Both the position numbers and the translations under genes were made by a program. From Gammaproteobacteria bacterium (GTDB lineage: Bacteria; Pseudomonadota; Gammaproteobacteria; Enterobacterales; Kangiellaceae), in assembly GCA_013373375.1 (NCBI GenBank), contig JABXHY010000035.1, positions 1 to 64,000 of the forward strand: a stretch of DNA of 64,000 bases, given 5' to 3'. Below, one piece after another: positions 36,592 to 49,979 of this stretch; positions within the stretch are counted from its first letter, which is position 1, and each line of letters starts with the position of its first letter. Under the pieces are notes generated by a model. That model was not told the DNA's origin, searched no databases, and saw only the letters and a program-made list of their open reading frames with translations.

Positions 36592-38385
36592 TTGAATAAC
36601 GATCATTTGCAGCGATTGAACATTCCTAATACGACTGCGGTAGCAATTGCTTTAATACTTTTAGTCCCAATTGTTTTTTTCGCTTTTAAACATTTGCTGT
36701 TCGACAATACGGTTATTGGTATAGGCCTTTCTTTTGCGGCTATTTCTTTAGTTGTCGCAGCTATCTTACGTATCACAAATAGAAACTATATTTACTGGTT
36801 AGTTGTATTTTTATTATTAGTTGGCGTTACGCTACTCCTTACAACCTATTATTACGGCTTTCGTGGCCTAATATTTTTATTTCCTTATATTGCCGCATTA
36901 TTTTACTTGCTTCCAACAAAGTTAGCTTTAATAACTGGCACCATCATTTCCTTGGTCGGTACTTATTCAGCAACTTATTCTGTTGCAGATTATCTTATAT
37001 GGAGAACTCTTCTTGCGCTTGGGTTTACACTGTTACTGTCCTACTTTTTCTCAACAATTATCTCAAGGGAACGGTCAAAAATGCTCTCGGATCTGGAAGA
37101 AGATTACTTAACTGGAGCACTTAATAAGCGAGCTTTCCGCTCCTTTTTGGATAAAGTGTTACAGTCTTCAGAAAGAAGCCATCAAGTAAGCGCACTATTT
37201 TATATTGATATAAATGACTTCAAAAATATCAATGATACTTACGGACATGAAGTCGGGGATCTATTGTTACAAGAATCCAGCAATAGAATGCAATCGATAG
37301 TCCGCTCTAACGACATGCTCTTTAAAACTAAAAAGTTATCTGGCTTAGCTCGGTTAGCTGGGGATGAGTTTGCTTTATTTTTATCTCATATCGAGTCTGT
37401 CGACAACATTAGAGAAATTGCTGTGAGATTATCGGCAGAACTACAAAAACCATACGTATTCAAACGCCAAACGATAAATGCCAACGCCAGTATAGGTATT
37501 GCAATTATGGGTAAAGATGGAAACTCCGTTGATGAGCTGCTTCGAAATGCAGACGCGGCTATGTATCTGTCCAAGACTTCTAAAGATTGTTCATTTCAAT
37601 TTTTTGATAAGACATTATCAAGTACTAACAATGATTTATTGAAAATTGATGCCACCGTCCAACAACTTAAATCACAAGAAGACATTATCTTACAACAAAC
37701 TCCGATAATAAACTCACTTACGTCAGAGTTACGAGGGGTAGTGTATTCTGCCGAATTAACGAACTCCTTAGGTGAAGTACTTACGAGTACGGCTATAGAG
37801 CACTATTTCGATAATAGCGTGATAAAAACCGAAGCATTATTGATTTATATCGAGACTGTATTTAAACAAATAAAACTTAGTTTTTACGACGATACAACGA
37901 ATTATTACTCTCTTCATATTCCGGTTCGAGCATTTAACTCGGAAGCATTTTTAAATGGTATAGATAACTTGCTGTCAAAATATAATATAGCAGCCACATC
38001 GGTAGAGTTATTAGTTGATGGTCTAAATATTAAAAATAACTTGCGGAATATTTCGATCTACATGGATAAAGCACGAGCTATGGGATTTCGGTTAGCATTA
38101 AGGAACTACGGACTCGATGATCTACCAATCGGAAAGCTTATTAGTTATTCGTTTGATGCATTTTTCATCCCGAGAAGTATAGTTTCAGCGATGAAAGAGA
38201 CTCATGATTTAGAAAAAATCGACGTGTTATTTCGCGAGTTTATCGACATTTGTGTGGCTGTTGCCAAAGTCAACAACGCAGATGTTATAGTGACTGGCAT
38301 AGAAGATAAACGTGATATCGAGTTGTTGAAAAATCATGACATGTTGTACTTTGAAACTTTCAACAGTATTGACGACCACCAATAA
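36592..38385 (+). CDS. Membrane GGDEF protein with degenerate EAL domain
   Basis: The 597-residue protein has about six membrane helices (residues 14-155), a GGDEF domain with AGDEF (256-260), and a C-terminal EAL-fold region. AGDEF can be active in some cyclases. The usual DxxARLGGDEF spacing is broken by about ten extra residues between RSND (238-241) and AGDEF. The EAL domain lacks the EAL triad and has RNYGLDDL in place of DDFGTG, so phosphodiesterase activity is unlikely and it may only bind c-di-GMP or a partner. The start is TTG with AAGAGA before it. Confidence 0.85.
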   Translation: MNNDHLQRLNIPNTTAVAIALILLVPIVFFAFKHLLFDNTVIGIGLSFAAISLVVAAILRITNRNYIYWLVVFLLLVGVTLLLTTYYYGFRGLIFLFPYIAALFYLLPTKLALITGTIISLVGTYSATYSVADYLIWRTLLALGFTLLLSYFFSTIISRERSKMLSDLEEDYLTGALNKRAFRSFLDKVLQSSERSHQVSALFYIDINDFKNINDTYGHEVGDLLLQESSNRMQSIVRSNDMLFKTKKLSGLARLAGDEFALFLSHIESVDNIREIAVRLSAELQKPYVFKRQTINANASIGIAIMGKDGNSVDELLRNADAAMYLSKTSKDCSFQFFDKTLSSTNNDLLKIDATVQQLKSQEDIILQQTPIINSLTSELRGVVYSAELTNSLGEVLTSTAIEHYFDNSVIKTEALLIYIETVFKQIKLSFYDDTTNYYSLHIPVRAFNSEAFLNGIDNLLSKYNIAATSVELLVDGLNIKNNLRNISIYMDKARAMGFRLALRNYGLDDLPIGKLISYSFDAFFIPRSIVSAMKETHDLEKIDVLFREFIDICVAVAKVNNADVIVTGIEDKRDIELLKNHDMLYFETFNSIDDHQ

Positions 38386-38408
38386 TATCATTTGTTGTTA
38401 TCCGCAGT

Positions 38409-39092
38409 TTAAACATAATTATCGCCTACGCCAAAGGCAATGATTTGACTAATTTCCTGCAGAGAACGTCCACTTTGCTCCGACCATTCGTTAAAGCATT
38501 GTTGAATGGTGGATAACGATTTTTTAGTATTGAGTCCACCATCAATAAGTTTAAAGTTTCTAAAATAAGCCTCTACGTCTCGGCTCAATATAAATGTGTC
38601 CTTACCTAACGCTCTAAGACTGTAGGGACCTGTATTTCCCCCTAATCGATCACCTCTTTTTTTAAGCTCTTGCCATAACCCAATAATATTATCAGTCGGC
38701 CAGTGTGCTACCCACTTTCCAAATGAGCCGTGTTCTCTTCTAATTTCATCTATCATAAGAGCATTGTTCTGAATGGTTTTTACTTTCCTTAAATTCCTAA
38801 TAATCCTTTCATCAGATGCTTTTCTTTCAATCATATCTGGAGGCATCATCAGTATTTTATCAATATCAAATTCGAAAAAAATCTCCTCAAAAGCAGGCCA
38901 TTTTGCACGGACAACTCGCCAGACAAATCCAGATTGAAATATCTTTTTTGATATCTCCGCCAAAAATCGATCATCACCAATACGGCTGATCTGCTTTACA
39001 GTAAGAGGTTGAGAAACAAGTGACTCTAATCCTTTCTTGCCACCCTTTCGTTTAGCCGCTCTAGAATAAATATCTGAAAACTTTTCCATCAT
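38409..39092 (-). CDS. DNA-3-methyladenine glycosylase I-like protein
   Basis: The 227-residue protein resembles the Tag family of helix-hairpin-helix-like glycosylases: FLAEISKKIFQSGFVWRVV and the following KWPAFEEIFFEFD and ERIIRNLRKVKTIQNNA segments follow the family order. However, the catalytic Glu of E. coli Tag appears as Lys here, and the Cys/His zinc ligands at both ends are absent. It may be a divergent base-repair glycosylase or a non-enzymatic relative. It lies downstream of rpoS, beyond a terminator, and converges on the GGDEF/EAL gene. Confidence 0.75.
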   Translation of the reverse strand: MMEKFSDIYSRAAKRKGGKKGLESLVSQPLTVKQISRIGDDRFLAEISKKIFQSGFVWRVVRAKWPAFEEIFFEFDIDKILMMPPDMIERKASDERIIRNLRKVKTIQNNALMIDEIRREHGSFGKWVAHWPTDNIIGLWQELKKRGDRLGGNTGPYSLRALGKDTFILSRDVEAYFRNFKLIDGGLNTKKSLSTIQQCFNEWSEQSGRSLQEISQIIAFGVGDNYV

Positions 39093-39130
39093 TAATAAGT
39101 ATTATTTGAAGTGACGATAATTAAACCAAT

Positions 39131-39158
39131 AAAAAAGCCCGTTGTAACGGGCTTTTTT
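39131..39158 (-). terminator. Intrinsic terminator of rpoS
   Basis: AAAAAAGCCCGTT and AACGGGCTTTTTT form a stem 65-92 bp beyond the rpoS stop. The A and T tracts make it usable in both directions. Confidence 0.88.
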
Positions 39159-39222
39159 AATTTGGAGATGAATTGTTTAAATAACGTTTAGCAACTAACC
39201 TATGTCCTATCTTCGAAGAGTC

Positions 39223-40173
39223 TTATGCTCTGAACAAAGCTTCTAATGATAAACCTTGCTTCTCAAGTAGTTGTCGAAGTCTACGCAATGCTTCAACCTG
39301 AATTTGACGTACTCGCTCACGAGTGAGCCCAATTTCAACACCCACTTCTTCCAATGTCGACGGTTCGTAATTAAGCAAACCAAAGCGTCGAGCGATGACT
39401 TCGCGTTGCTTGTCACCAAGCTCACCTAGCCAAAACTCAATATTGTTTTTAAGATCGTCATCTTGTAATTGCTCTGCAGGACCGAGATCTCTTTCATCTG
39501 CAATCGTGTCTAACAACGACTTATCTGAATCCGACATAAAGGGAGTATCAACAGATGCAATACGCTCGTTTAACCCTAATAAACGAGAAACATCCTCTAC
39601 CGGTTTATCAAGTTTTTGAGCTATATCTTCTGCTGTAGGCTCATGATCTAAAGTCTGCGCGAGCTCTCTTGAGGCACGCAAATAAACATTGAGCTCTTTA
39701 ACCACATGAATAGGCAAACGAATAGTGCGAGTTTGGTTCATAATTGCACGTTCAATCGTTTGTCGTATCCACCAAGTGGCGTAAGTTGAAAAGCGAAAAC
39801 CTCGTTCAGGATCGAATTTTTCAACAGCACGAATGAGTCCTAGATTACCTTCTTCAATCAAATCGAGTAATGCAAGACCACGATTACTGTAACGACGGGC
39901 AATTTTGACGACTAGCCTAAGATTACTTTCGATCATTTTTGCTCGCGATCGTTCACAACCTTTCTGGGCTTTTCGAGAATAGAAAACTTCTTCTTCGGCG
40001 GTGAGTAAGGCATTGACACCAATTTCACCGAGATACAATTGAGTTGCATCTAATGATTTTTCATGAACCTTGCGATATTCGGCGTACTCTTCCGATAAAT
40101 TATCGAAAACCGAATCACTTTCATCCGTAACGCTACTGCTGTCCTCAACCACTGCTTCTAGTTCTTTGCTCAT
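39223..40173 (-). CDS. rpoS: RNA polymerase sigma factor RpoS
   Basis: The stationary-phase and general-stress sigma factor. The 316-residue protein has region 1.2 ([21 protein letters not shown]), region 2 ([33 protein letters not shown] and [17 protein letters not shown]), region 3 and region 4 with [20 protein letters not shown]. The short acidic N-terminus is RpoS-like, with no sigma-70 region 1.1 or non-conserved insert. It follows nlpD, as in most gammaproteobacteria; a promoter inside nlpD is usual in relatives but was not located here. Confidence 0.97.
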   Translation of the reverse strand: MSKELEAVVEDSSSVTDESDSVFDNLSEEYAEYRKVHEKSLDATQLYLGEIGVNALLTAEEEVFYSRKAQKGCERSRAKMIESNLRLVVKIARRYSNRGLALLDLIEEGNLGLIRAVEKFDPERGFRFSTYATWWIRQTIERAIMNQTRTIRLPIHVVKELNVYLRASRELAQTLDHEPTAEDIAQKLDKPVEDVSRLLGLNERIASVDTPFMSDSDKSLLDTIADERDLGPAEQLQDDDLKNNIEFWLGELGDKQREVIARRFGLLNYEPSTLEEVGVEIGLTRERVRQIQVEALRRLRQLLEKQGLSLEALFRA

Positions 40174-40268
40174 AACTCACCTCTCCACCAAAATAACGGT
40201 TTGACCGTTTGAACATTCGCACCAGCCACCGTATCCATTCGGCACCAATGCAAAAAAACTTTGTTTTG

Positions 40269-41219
40269 TTATAGCTTTGGTAAGTACTTTATCGGATCGA
40301 CAGGCTTACCTCGGTAACGGATTTCAAAGTGTAATTTATTTTGTTCCGCACCACTGTTACCTATATCGGCAATAATCTGTCCAGCTTTAACGATTTCGTT
40401 CTCCTGAACATGAATTTTGCTGTTGTGTGCATAGGCACTTAAATAATCATCGTTATGTTTTACGATTATTAAGTTACCGTAACCCTTTAATGAGTTACCC
40501 CTATACACTACACGACCCGGAGCGGCAGCCCTAACGGCTTGCCCTGGTTTCCCGGAAATATCGAGGCCTTTATTGCCTAATACTGATCCCGAAAACCCAT
40601 CTAAAATCTGTCCTCTTACTGGCCATAGCCAGCGAGAGACTTTTGAAGCGCTAGGTAGACCATTACCTGAATGCGAGGATGTTTGTCGAGTGTTTTTTTT
40701 CTCGACCAATCTGGTCGGAGGAGTTTGAACAACAGGTTGCGGGGTTTGTTGCGAGCGATTGCTCACCACCTTTTGAGATGAAGTTGATTCTTCTTTTTGT
40801 TCGACCAGTGTGGGAACAGAAGTCTCTATACCTAGTGCGACTAAAACCGAGCTTCTCAATGCATTAGAGTCAAAACTGCCATCGCTTGGCTGATCTTGTA
40901 TTGGTGCAAAGAACAGTTTTTGGCCGGGATAAATTCTAAAGCTGTCAGCTATTCCATTTATTTCAGCTAGCTCCCGGTAGTCAACACCATAACGCCAAGC
41001 AATCGAAAAAAGCGTGTCGCCTTTTACAACGTAATGAAACTCAGGAGCATCATCATCCGAATGTAAATTTGGCGGCGCTTTATATTCAAGCGGTGAAGAC
41101 AGATGAATCACAGGAGCTGGACCATACTTACTGCAAGAAGCAATCAACGCCCCCACTAAAATAGTGGAGACAGTTTTGCAGAGTTGCTTTCTATTAGTGG
41201 CAGTCTGTAAAAGCATCAC
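40269..41219 (-). CDS. nlpD: Murein hydrolase activator NlpD (LysM + degenerate LytM)
   Basis: The 316-residue lipoprotein has a lipobox LIASC (about residue 29), one LysM domain (YVVKGDTLFSIAWRYGVDYRELAEINGI, about 63-105), a Ser/Thr/Pro/Gln-rich linker, and a C-terminal LytM/M23 domain. The first zinc ligand position reads KGLDI and the site is degenerate, as in E. coli NlpD, which activates the amidase AmiC at the septum rather than cutting peptidoglycan itself. It sits between yqaA and rpoS in the conserved order. Confidence 0.95.
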   Translation of the reverse strand: MMLLQTATNRKQLCKTVSTILVGALIASCSKYGPAPVIHLSSPLEYKAPPNLHSDDDAPEFHYVVKGDTLFSIAWRYGVDYRELAEINGIADSFRIYPGQKLFFAPIQDQPSDGSFDSNALRSSVLVALGIETSVPTLVEQKEESTSSQKVVSNRSQQTPQPVVQTPPTRLVEKKNTRQTSSHSGNGLPSASKVSRWLWPVRGQILDGFSGSVLGNKGLDISGKPGQAVRAAAPGRVVYRGNSLKGYGNLIIVKHNDDYLSAYAHNSKIHVQENEIVKAGQIIADIGNSGAEQNKLHFEIRYRGKPVDPIKYLPKL

Positions 41220-41364
41220 AATGTTAAAACACCGACATTATTGGATTGAAACAACCTAGAGCGTGCCCGTTAGCAGGCGCGAATAGCTCAAAATCAGATA
41301 TATCACTGACAGTTTAACAAATAATTTAAAATATTACTTTAATAAATGCCAGTAACTTTATGAT

Positions 41365-41949
41365 TTACATATATTTGTATACTAAATATCCAACAACTGC
41401 AAGTAGAATTACGACCCAGCCTAACCAATCAATTGTTTGCTTAAGTTTTCGGTCGATGGCTTCTCCACCCCAATAAACTATTGCAGCCACCAAATAGAAC
41501 CGAGCACCACGTCCAATAATCGAGGCAACGAGAAAAATTATCAGTGACATCTCGATTACCCCGGCGGTAATCGTGATTAACTTATAGGGGATTGGAGAAA
41601 AGCCTGCGGTGAAAACCACTACATAACCAAGCTCTGAATTCATTCTCTCTTGCAGGCTAGTAAAGGTATCCCGATATCCAAACTGATCGATTAGCGGCTG
41701 GATTAATTCAATTAAAGTCATTCCTAATAAATAACCCAAAATGCCACCAACCACAGAGCATGCGGTACAGACTGTTGCGTAAAACCAAGCTTTTTCACGT
41801 TTCGCCATCGCCATTGGCGCAAGCATGACGTCGACTGGGATCGGAAAAAAGATTGATTCAGCAACGCTCATTCCGCCAAGGTAATAGACTGCATGACGAT
41901 GTCCCGCTAATAGCAAGCACCGCTCATACATTTTGCTAAACAGCTTCAT
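41365..41949 (-). CDS. yqaA: YqaA-family inner-membrane protein (SNARE-associated/DedA-like)
   Basis: The 194-residue protein has four or five hydrophobic helices and the DedA-related motif VAESIFFPIPVDVMLAPMA, plus GFSPIPYKLITITAGV. DedA-family members are implicated in membrane lipid or proton homeostasis; the role of the YqaA branch is not settled. Its place between pcm and nlpD is conserved among gammaproteobacteria. Confidence 0.88.
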   Translation of the reverse strand: MKLFSKMYERCLLLAGHRHAVYYLGGMSVAESIFFPIPVDVMLAPMAMAKREKAWFYATVCTACSVVGGILGYLLGMTLIELIQPLIDQFGYRDTFTSLQERMNSELGYVVVFTAGFSPIPYKLITITAGVIEMSLIIFLVASIIGRGARFYLVAAIVYWGGEAIDRKLKQTIDWLGWVVILLAVVGYLVYKYM

Positions 41950-41990
41950 AAGGAGAACTATCCGTGTGAATTGATAAAAAGATAAAAGGT

Positions 41991-42659
41991 TTAATCGATA
42001 GTGCCAGTCACTAATGGCACGAACTTTACTTTCTCCAAGGAAAGCTGCTCAAGTTCTCCATCGATTTTCTGCAACAACACAAGATCTTGAACGTCATTTT
42101 GTGCGCCTACGGGTATCACCATCCTTCCACCTTCCGCTAACTGTTCAATCAATTGTTCTGGAATGTTTTCTGGTGCCGCAGTCACAATAATGGCGTCGAA
42201 CGGTGCTTTTTCTTGCCAACCCAAATAACCATCACCGTGTCGATAAAAAATATTAAATAACCGCAAATTACGCAGTCTTTTTTGGGCAGCTCTTTGGAGG
42301 GGGCCGATTCTTTCGACTGAATAGACTTCTTTAAACATTTGCGACAACACTGCCGTTTGGTATCCGGAACCAGTGCCAATTTCAAGTACGGTATCTAGCT
42401 TACCTGAGTCCAATAACAACTCACTCATGCGAGCGACAATAAATGGCTGAGAGATTGTTTGCCCCATACCAATAGGCAATGCAGTATCTTCGTAAGCTCG
42501 ATGAGAAATCGCTTCATCAACAAATAAATGCCGAGGTGTTTGACTCATTATATCAAGCACAGCTTGCTTACTAATGCCTTCCTGTTTTAGGCGGCTCACC
42601 AGTCGCTCACGTGTTCGCTGCGACGTCATTCCGATCCCGGATCGTTGAAATGAATTCAT
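41991..42659 (-). CDS. pcm: Protein-L-isoaspartate O-methyltransferase
   Basis: Pcm methylates isoaspartyl residues in aged proteins with SAM, starting their repair. Motifs seen are [27 protein letters not shown], motif [16 protein letters not shown] and [13 protein letters not shown]. The track start at 42674 would overlap surE by 19 bp; ATG 42659 (MNSFQ) gives the typical ATGA overlap with the surE stop and about 222 residues. ATG at [10 protein letters not shown] is another option, closest to the E. coli N-terminus. Confidence 0.93.
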   Translation of the reverse strand: MNSFQRSGIGMTSQRTRERLVSRLKQEGISKQAVLDIMSQTPRHLFVDEAISHRAYEDTALPIGMGQTISQPFIVARMSELLLDSGKLDTVLEIGTGSGYQTAVLSQMFKEVYSVERIGPLQRAAQKRLRNLRLFNIFYRHGDGYLGWQEKAPFDAIIVTAAPENIPEQLIEQLAEGGRMVIPVGAQNDVQDLVLLQKIDGELEQLSLEKVKFVPLVTGTID

Positions 42660-43402
42660 AACTCCGACATCCACTCCCCAACTTGTTCAAAGCAATCGTG
42701 TGCGGTGAGATCGACCGATAATGGAGTTATCGAAACGTAACCATTGTCCACCGCGTAAAAATCAGTCCCTTCAGATTCATCCTGTGCGCCCGGAGTTGGG
42801 CCGATCCAGTAAACTCTTCGTCCTTTGGGATCTTCTGCTGGAATAATAGTATCAGCTCTGTGCCGACTTCCCAAGCGAGTTAATTGATATCCAGCAATTT
42901 CTTCAAACGGAATATCAGGAATATTAATATTCAAAATTTTATTTAACGGTAACGGGTTAGTTTTTAATCGCTCGAGAACCTTCACTACCACACGAGCCGC
43001 GGTCTCGAAATGTTGACAATCAGGTCCAAGCAGCGACACTGCAATTGCGGGTAAACCAAGTGATCTTCCTTCCATGGCTGCTGCAACAGTACCACTGTAA
43101 AGGACATCATCGCCTAAGTTGGCACCATTATTTATACCGGCAACAACAATATCAGGCGCTTGCTCACAAATATGATAAGTACCAACATGAACGCAATCGG
43201 TCGGTGTTCCAGACACTGAGAAAAAGCCATTTGTTCGAGGAGTCACTCGTATTGGAACCTCAAGAGTTAATGAGTTTGAAGCTCCAGAGCAGTTTCTATC
43301 AGGGGCGATAACAGTGACATTGTGTAGCTCACGCAAATACTCGTACAAACACTCCAGTCCTGGCGCAAAGTATCCATCGTCATTACTCAACAAAATATTC
43401 AT
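42656..43402 (-). CDS. surE: 5'/3'-nucleotidase SurE
   Basis: SurE is a survival-protein nucleotidase that dephosphorylates nucleoside monophosphates and short polyphosphates. The 248-residue protein begins [15 protein letters not shown] with the metal-binding NDD, and shows [22 protein letters not shown] and [24 protein letters not shown]. It is upstream of pcm with stop/start overlap and 28 bp after truD, the usual truD-surE-pcm arrangement. Confidence 0.97.
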   Translation of the reverse strand: MNILLSNDDGYFAPGLECLYEYLRELHNVTVIAPDRNCSGASNSLTLEVPIRVTPRTNGFFSVSGTPTDCVHVGTYHICEQAPDIVVAGINNGANLGDDVLYSGTVAAAMEGRSLGLPAIAVSLLGPDCQHFETAARVVVKVLERLKTNPLPLNKILNINIPDIPFEEIAGYQLTRLGSRHRADTIIPAEDPKGRRVYWIGPTPGAQDESEGTDFYAVDNGYVSITPLSVDLTAHDCFEQVGEWMSEL

Positions 43403-43430
43403 GATTTTTGGCTCTCGATTAATTTACTCT

Positions 43431-44483
43431 TTAAGCTCGTTTGAAGCCTGTTGACTGATCATTAATATTGCCAAGCTCAGTTAATAACTCAGTCGCATAA
43501 CTTCCGCTGGATAAGGAAAATCTTAATCTTAAATCAGAATTAGAGTGCCACTCCCACTGTAAATTGTCTGGGATTACCCTTAGCGGCCTAAAGTCTGACT
43601 TTACTCTTAACTGTTTAAGTGCAGGTAAGTAATCTTCCCACAACGACTCATAAATGCTTACGAGTTCATCAGTTAGATATTCTGCATAATCCTGTCCGGG
43701 CATAATTCCGCAAATATGAACATCGCCAGATTCAAGTCTTGATTCGATAGACTCATCATTTTGTTCATACTCAAAAAAAGAACGACTGCCAGACAAATTG
43801 ATTTTGTCATTTTCACCAGGCTGTAACCAAGTACCTTGCTCTATTCGAAACCCCAAAACTTGATTAAAACACCATGAACGCAAAGCAGAGAAATAAATGG
43901 ATTCTTGATGTCGTTTTACACGACGCTTGTCGACCAACACGTCATGCGCGCGCTTTATGTTCTGCATATCGTGACCAAAGCGCTGAGTACCAAAATAGTT
44001 AGGATAACCGGATAATTTTATTTTACTTAAATGCCGTTCAATCGCATCGGTTTCACCTTCAACTTCACGAAGTACAATATCAAATTGATTTCTCGCTATA
44101 GCACCTTGTCGTAATTTTTTGTTATTTCGCACTTGTTTGATCAATCGACAACCTTCTATTGCGTCTATTGCTTCAGGTTCGATCAAAGAGTCCTTTGTCA
44201 GGCTGAACCATTGCTGAGTAACCGCATGACGATCTTTAAGTCCGGCATAACCGATATCCCGTTCTTTACACCCGACTAATTTTGCCAGCTGTTGCGCCAC
44301 CCAATTAGTGTTTGCGCCACGCTTTTCAATCAGCAAAAAAAGATGTTCACCTTCATTACTAGGGTCAAAACTTAATATTTCATTGACCAAAAAGTCGTCA
44401 GGGCTACTTTTCAGCTTTGCAGAAGTAATCGATGACTCAAGTGTTTTCGGCCAATTGTAACGAATGATTGTTTCATTATTCAT
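43431..44483 (-). CDS. truD: tRNA pseudouridine(13) synthase
   Basis: TruD isomerises U13 in tRNA-Glu. The 350-residue protein carries the TruD catalytic motif GYAGLKDRHAVTQQW with Asp84, the NYFGTQRFG segment, and a central insertion domain that distinguishes TruD from other pseudouridine synthases. It lies between ispF and surE on the same strand, 64 bp after ispF. Confidence 0.96.
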   Translation of the reverse strand: MNNETIIRYNWPKTLESSITSAKLKSSPDDFLVNEILSFDPSNEGEHLFLLIEKRGANTNWVAQQLAKLVGCKERDIGYAGLKDRHAVTQQWFSLTKDSLIEPEAIDAIEGCRLIKQVRNNKKLRQGAIARNQFDIVLREVEGETDAIERHLSKIKLSGYPNYFGTQRFGHDMQNIKRAHDVLVDKRRVKRHQESIYFSALRSWCFNQVLGFRIEQGTWLQPGENDKINLSGSRSFFEYEQNDESIESRLESGDVHICGIMPGQDYAEYLTDELVSIYESLWEDYLPALKQLRVKSDFRPLRVIPDNLQWEWHSNSDLRLRFSLSSGSYATELLTELGNINDQSTGFKRA

Positions 44484-44547
44484 ATGCGCATTAACTTTTT
44501 GGTAGAATTAATACAAATTTTCAGTAGAAGAATCAATTAAAGATCGC

Positions 44548-45030
44548 TTAAAAAGATTCACTGGTTAGTAATACAACTGCATGAACAGCGATACCTTCTT
44601 TACGACCAACGTATCCCATACCTTCAGTCGTAGTTGCTTTTACATTCAGTTGTGAAAGATTACATTTTAGGTCATCAGCTAAATGGTTTTTCATTGCAGA
44701 AATGTGTGGTGCCATTTTGGGCGTTTGAGCAACTATGGTGACATCTAAATTACCTACCGCCAAACCTTTGGACTGGACCATTTTAAAAACGCGTTGCAGT
44801 AACAGTCGACTATTAATATTGGAAAATTCCGCGCACTGATCCGAAAAATGTGTACCAATATCACCTTCTCCGATGGCGCCTAATAACGCATCGCAAACTG
44901 CATGCAACACAACATCTCCATCAGAATGTGCCAGCAACCCAATATTCGAATCAATCGTCACACCACCTAAAATAAGCGGTGATTCACCACCGAATTTATG
45001 AGCATCGAAACCATGGCCAATTTTAATCAT
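44548..45030 (-). CDS. ispF: 2-C-methyl-D-erythritol 2,4-cyclodiphosphate synthase
   Basis: IspF forms the cyclic diphosphate in the non-mevalonate isoprenoid pathway. The 160-residue trimer subunit has the metal motif [27 protein letters not shown], and the C-terminal [19 protein letters not shown]. It follows ispD with only one base between the frames, so the two are coupled as usual. Confidence 0.98.
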   Translation of the reverse strand: MIKIGHGFDAHKFGGESPLILGGVTIDSNIGLLAHSDGDVVLHAVCDALLGAIGEGDIGTHFSDQCAEFSNINSRLLLQRVFKMVQSKGLAVGNLDVTIVAQTPKMAPHISAMKNHLADDLKCNLSQLNVKATTTEGMGYVGRKEGIAVHAVVLLTSESF

Positions 45031-45031
45031 T

Positions 45032-45757
45032 TTAATTCTCTGATAATTTATTTTTGTTTTGTGACTGATGAGATTGAAGAATTAACTCTGCCAACACTAA
45101 GTCGTCGGGATAGGTAATTTTAATATTATCTTGTCGACCTTCTATAATATTCAAATGATAACCAATTCGTTCGATTGCTTGAGCCTCATCCGTCGGAATA
45201 AAAGCTTCATCTCGACAGCTCGACAATGCTCGAATGAGTAACTCAGATCTTACGAGCTGTGGAGTAAATGCCCTAAATAAATTATCTCTGCTAACAGTCG
45301 AAAGGCTTTCATTTTCATGACGCTTTTTCAAAGTATCAACAACCGGACCGGCCAATAAAGCGCCTGCTTTAAAGTTTTCTCGTTGCTTCAATAAACGGCA
45401 CAAGTCGGCTTGATGTAAACAAGGCCTTGCGGCATCGTGCACTAATATCCAATCAGCATTGCAATTGTCAGAAATGTATTGGCATCCCGACAATACCGAG
45501 TCTATTCGCTCATTGCCGCCCGGAACACAAATTACTTTTTGATACTTATTAAGTAATACAGAAAGAAAGTTATTGGTCGAATCACCGACCACCACAATGC
45601 CTGCGATGTCGGCTTGCAATAAAAAAAGCTCTAGAGAATATTCGATAACAAGCTTTTGATTGATGGTTAAAAATTGCTTTGGAGTTTCAGATTGCATTCG
45701 CGAACCAGAGCCAGCTGCGGGTAACACCACCCACACATTTGCTTTGGACGAACTCAT
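45032..45757 (-). CDS. ispD: 2-C-methyl-D-erythritol 4-phosphate cytidylyltransferase
   Basis: IspD joins CMP to methylerythritol phosphate. The 241-residue protein has the CTP-binding [19 protein letters not shown] near the N-terminus, VHDAARPCL near residue 108, and the [10 protein letters not shown] and [11 protein letters not shown] segments. It sits between ftsB and ispF with spacings of a few bases, typical of one operon. Confidence 0.98.
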   Translation of the reverse strand: MSSSKANVWVVLPAAGSGSRMQSETPKQFLTINQKLVIEYSLELFLLQADIAGIVVVGDSTNNFLSVLLNKYQKVICVPGGNERIDSVLSGCQYISDNCNADWILVHDAARPCLHQADLCRLLKQRENFKAGALLAGPVVDTLKKRHENESLSTVSRDNLFRAFTPQLVRSELLIRALSSCRDEAFIPTDEAQAIERIGYHLNIIEGRQDNIKITYPDDLVLAELILQSHQSQNKNKLSEN

Positions 45758-45761
45758 ATCT

Positions 45762-46052
45762 TTATTGTTTCACATTTTTCTTTGAGGGAACGAAGCGGTA
45801 GAAAGTCTCTCCAGGCTTAATCATACCAAGGTGAAAACGTGCATACTGCTCGATAGCATCGTTATTGTCTCTTAACGCTTTTACCTGGCGCAATAGTTCA
45901 TCATTACGGGCCCGTAGCTGCTTATTAGCATTGCGCTGATCAGCCACTTGCTGTTCCAGTTGGCGTAATTCAATAAAGCCACCGTCAGAAGACCACAAGC
46001 GGACTTGTAATCCGATCAACATCACTGTTAAAACTAATGCCCACCACTTCAT
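45762..46052 (-). CDS. ftsB: Cell division protein FtsB
   Basis: FtsB is a bitopic membrane protein of the divisome that forms the FtsQLB complex. The track start at 46094 has no ribosome-binding site, whereas ATG 46052 (MKWWALVLTVMLIGLQVRLW) follows GGAAG and aligns with E. coli FtsB, giving 96 residues. One N-terminal helix is followed by a coiled coil (EQQVADQRNANKQLRARND) and the conserved RFHLGMIKPGETFYRFV. It stands between eno and ispD as in most relatives. Confidence 0.94.
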   Translation of the reverse strand: MKWWALVLTVMLIGLQVRLWSSDGGFIELRQLEQQVADQRNANKQLRARNDELLRQVKALRDNNDAIEQYARFHLGMIKPGETFYRFVPSKKNVKQ

Positions 46053-46097
46053 ATGTCTACTTCCGAGGCGCAATAAGCGCCTCATATCAATCAACGA

Positions 46098-47402
<1,305 letters not shown>

Positions 47403-47457
47403 CTATTCAGAGCTGGATAGCTGTATTTGTTAAAAGTTTAATTAGTGAACTTTCGAT

Positions 47458-48297
47458 TTAATTCATCAATTCGTGTTCAATAAATGGTGCTGATTTTACC
47501 GTTTGATCGATTTGTTTAAGCATTTCGAGCATCGATTCAATTCGTTTCATTGGGAAAGAGTTAGGCCCATCACTTTTCGCGTTCTCAGGATCAGGATGAG
47601 TTTCCATAAACAATCCAGAAATGCCGGCCGCCATCGCTGCTCGCGCTAAAACAGGAACGAATTCTCTCTGGCCACCACTTTTAGCTCCTAAACCACCTGG
47701 TTGTTGCACCGAATGGGTTGCATCATAAACCACCGGGCAACCGGTTTCTCTCATAATTGCCATACCGCGCATGTCAGATACCAAAGTGTTGTATCCAAAA
47801 CTAACACCTCGTTCACACACCATAATGTTTTCGTTACCAGTTGCTTTTGCTTTGTTTACCACATTGACCATGTCCCACGGCGCCTGGAACTGTCCTTTTT
47901 TAATATTTACTGGAATGCCCGCTTCACAAACTCGCTGAATGAAATTGGTTTGACGAACCAAAAAAGCCGGTGTTTGAATGACATCCACAACTGCCGCAAC
48001 CTGATCAATTGGCGTGTCTTCGTGAACATCGGTCAACACCGGAACGTTAATTTGTTTTTTCACTTTATCAAGAATTTTTAAGCCTTGTTCTAAGCCAGGA
48101 CCACGAAAGCTGGTATGAGACGAGCGATTGGCTTTGTCAAAACTCGATTTATAGATAAACGGAATACCTAATTTATCGGTGACTTCTTTCAAGTAGCCAG
48201 CTGTGTCTAACGCAAGTTGCTCGCTTTCGATCACACAAGGTCCTGCAATCAAGAAAAATGGTTGGTCAATACCAACATCAAATCCACACAGTTTCAT
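47458..48297 (-). CDS. kdsA: 3-deoxy-8-phosphooctulonate synthase
   Basis: KdsA condenses arabinose-5-phosphate with PEP to KDO-8-phosphate for lipopolysaccharide. The track start at 48312 is a TTG; the ATG at 48297 ([11 protein letters not shown]) is preceded by AGGAGG at ideal spacing, giving 279 residues. Family motifs [34 protein letters not shown] and [11 protein letters not shown] are present. It follows pyrG by 15 bp. With kdkA elsewhere in the window it shows a KDO-containing lipopolysaccharide core. Confidence 0.97.
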   Translation of the reverse strand: MKLCGFDVGIDQPFFLIAGPCVIESEQLALDTAGYLKEVTDKLGIPFIYKSSFDKANRSSHTSFRGPGLEQGLKILDKVKKQINVPVLTDVHEDTPIDQVAAVVDVIQTPAFLVRQTNFIQRVCEAGIPVNIKKGQFQAPWDMVNVVNKAKATGNENIMVCERGVSFGYNTLVSDMRGMAIMRETGCPVVYDATHSVQQPGGLGAKSGGQREFVPVLARAAMAAGISGLFMETHPDPENAKSDGPNSFPMKRIESMLEMLKQIDQTVKSAPFIEHELMN

Positions 48298-48312
48298 ATT
48301 GCCTCCTGACAA

Positions 48313-49965
<1,653 letters not shown>

Positions 49966-49973
49966 TCACCAGC

Positions 49974-49979
49974 TTTATA
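49974..49979 (-). promoter_or_regulatory. Possible pyrG -10 element
   Basis: On the minus strand TATAAA lies 33 bp before the pyrG start, but its -35 region is poor. It is one of two candidate promoters in the 308-bp divergent gap 49942-50249. Confidence 0.3.
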
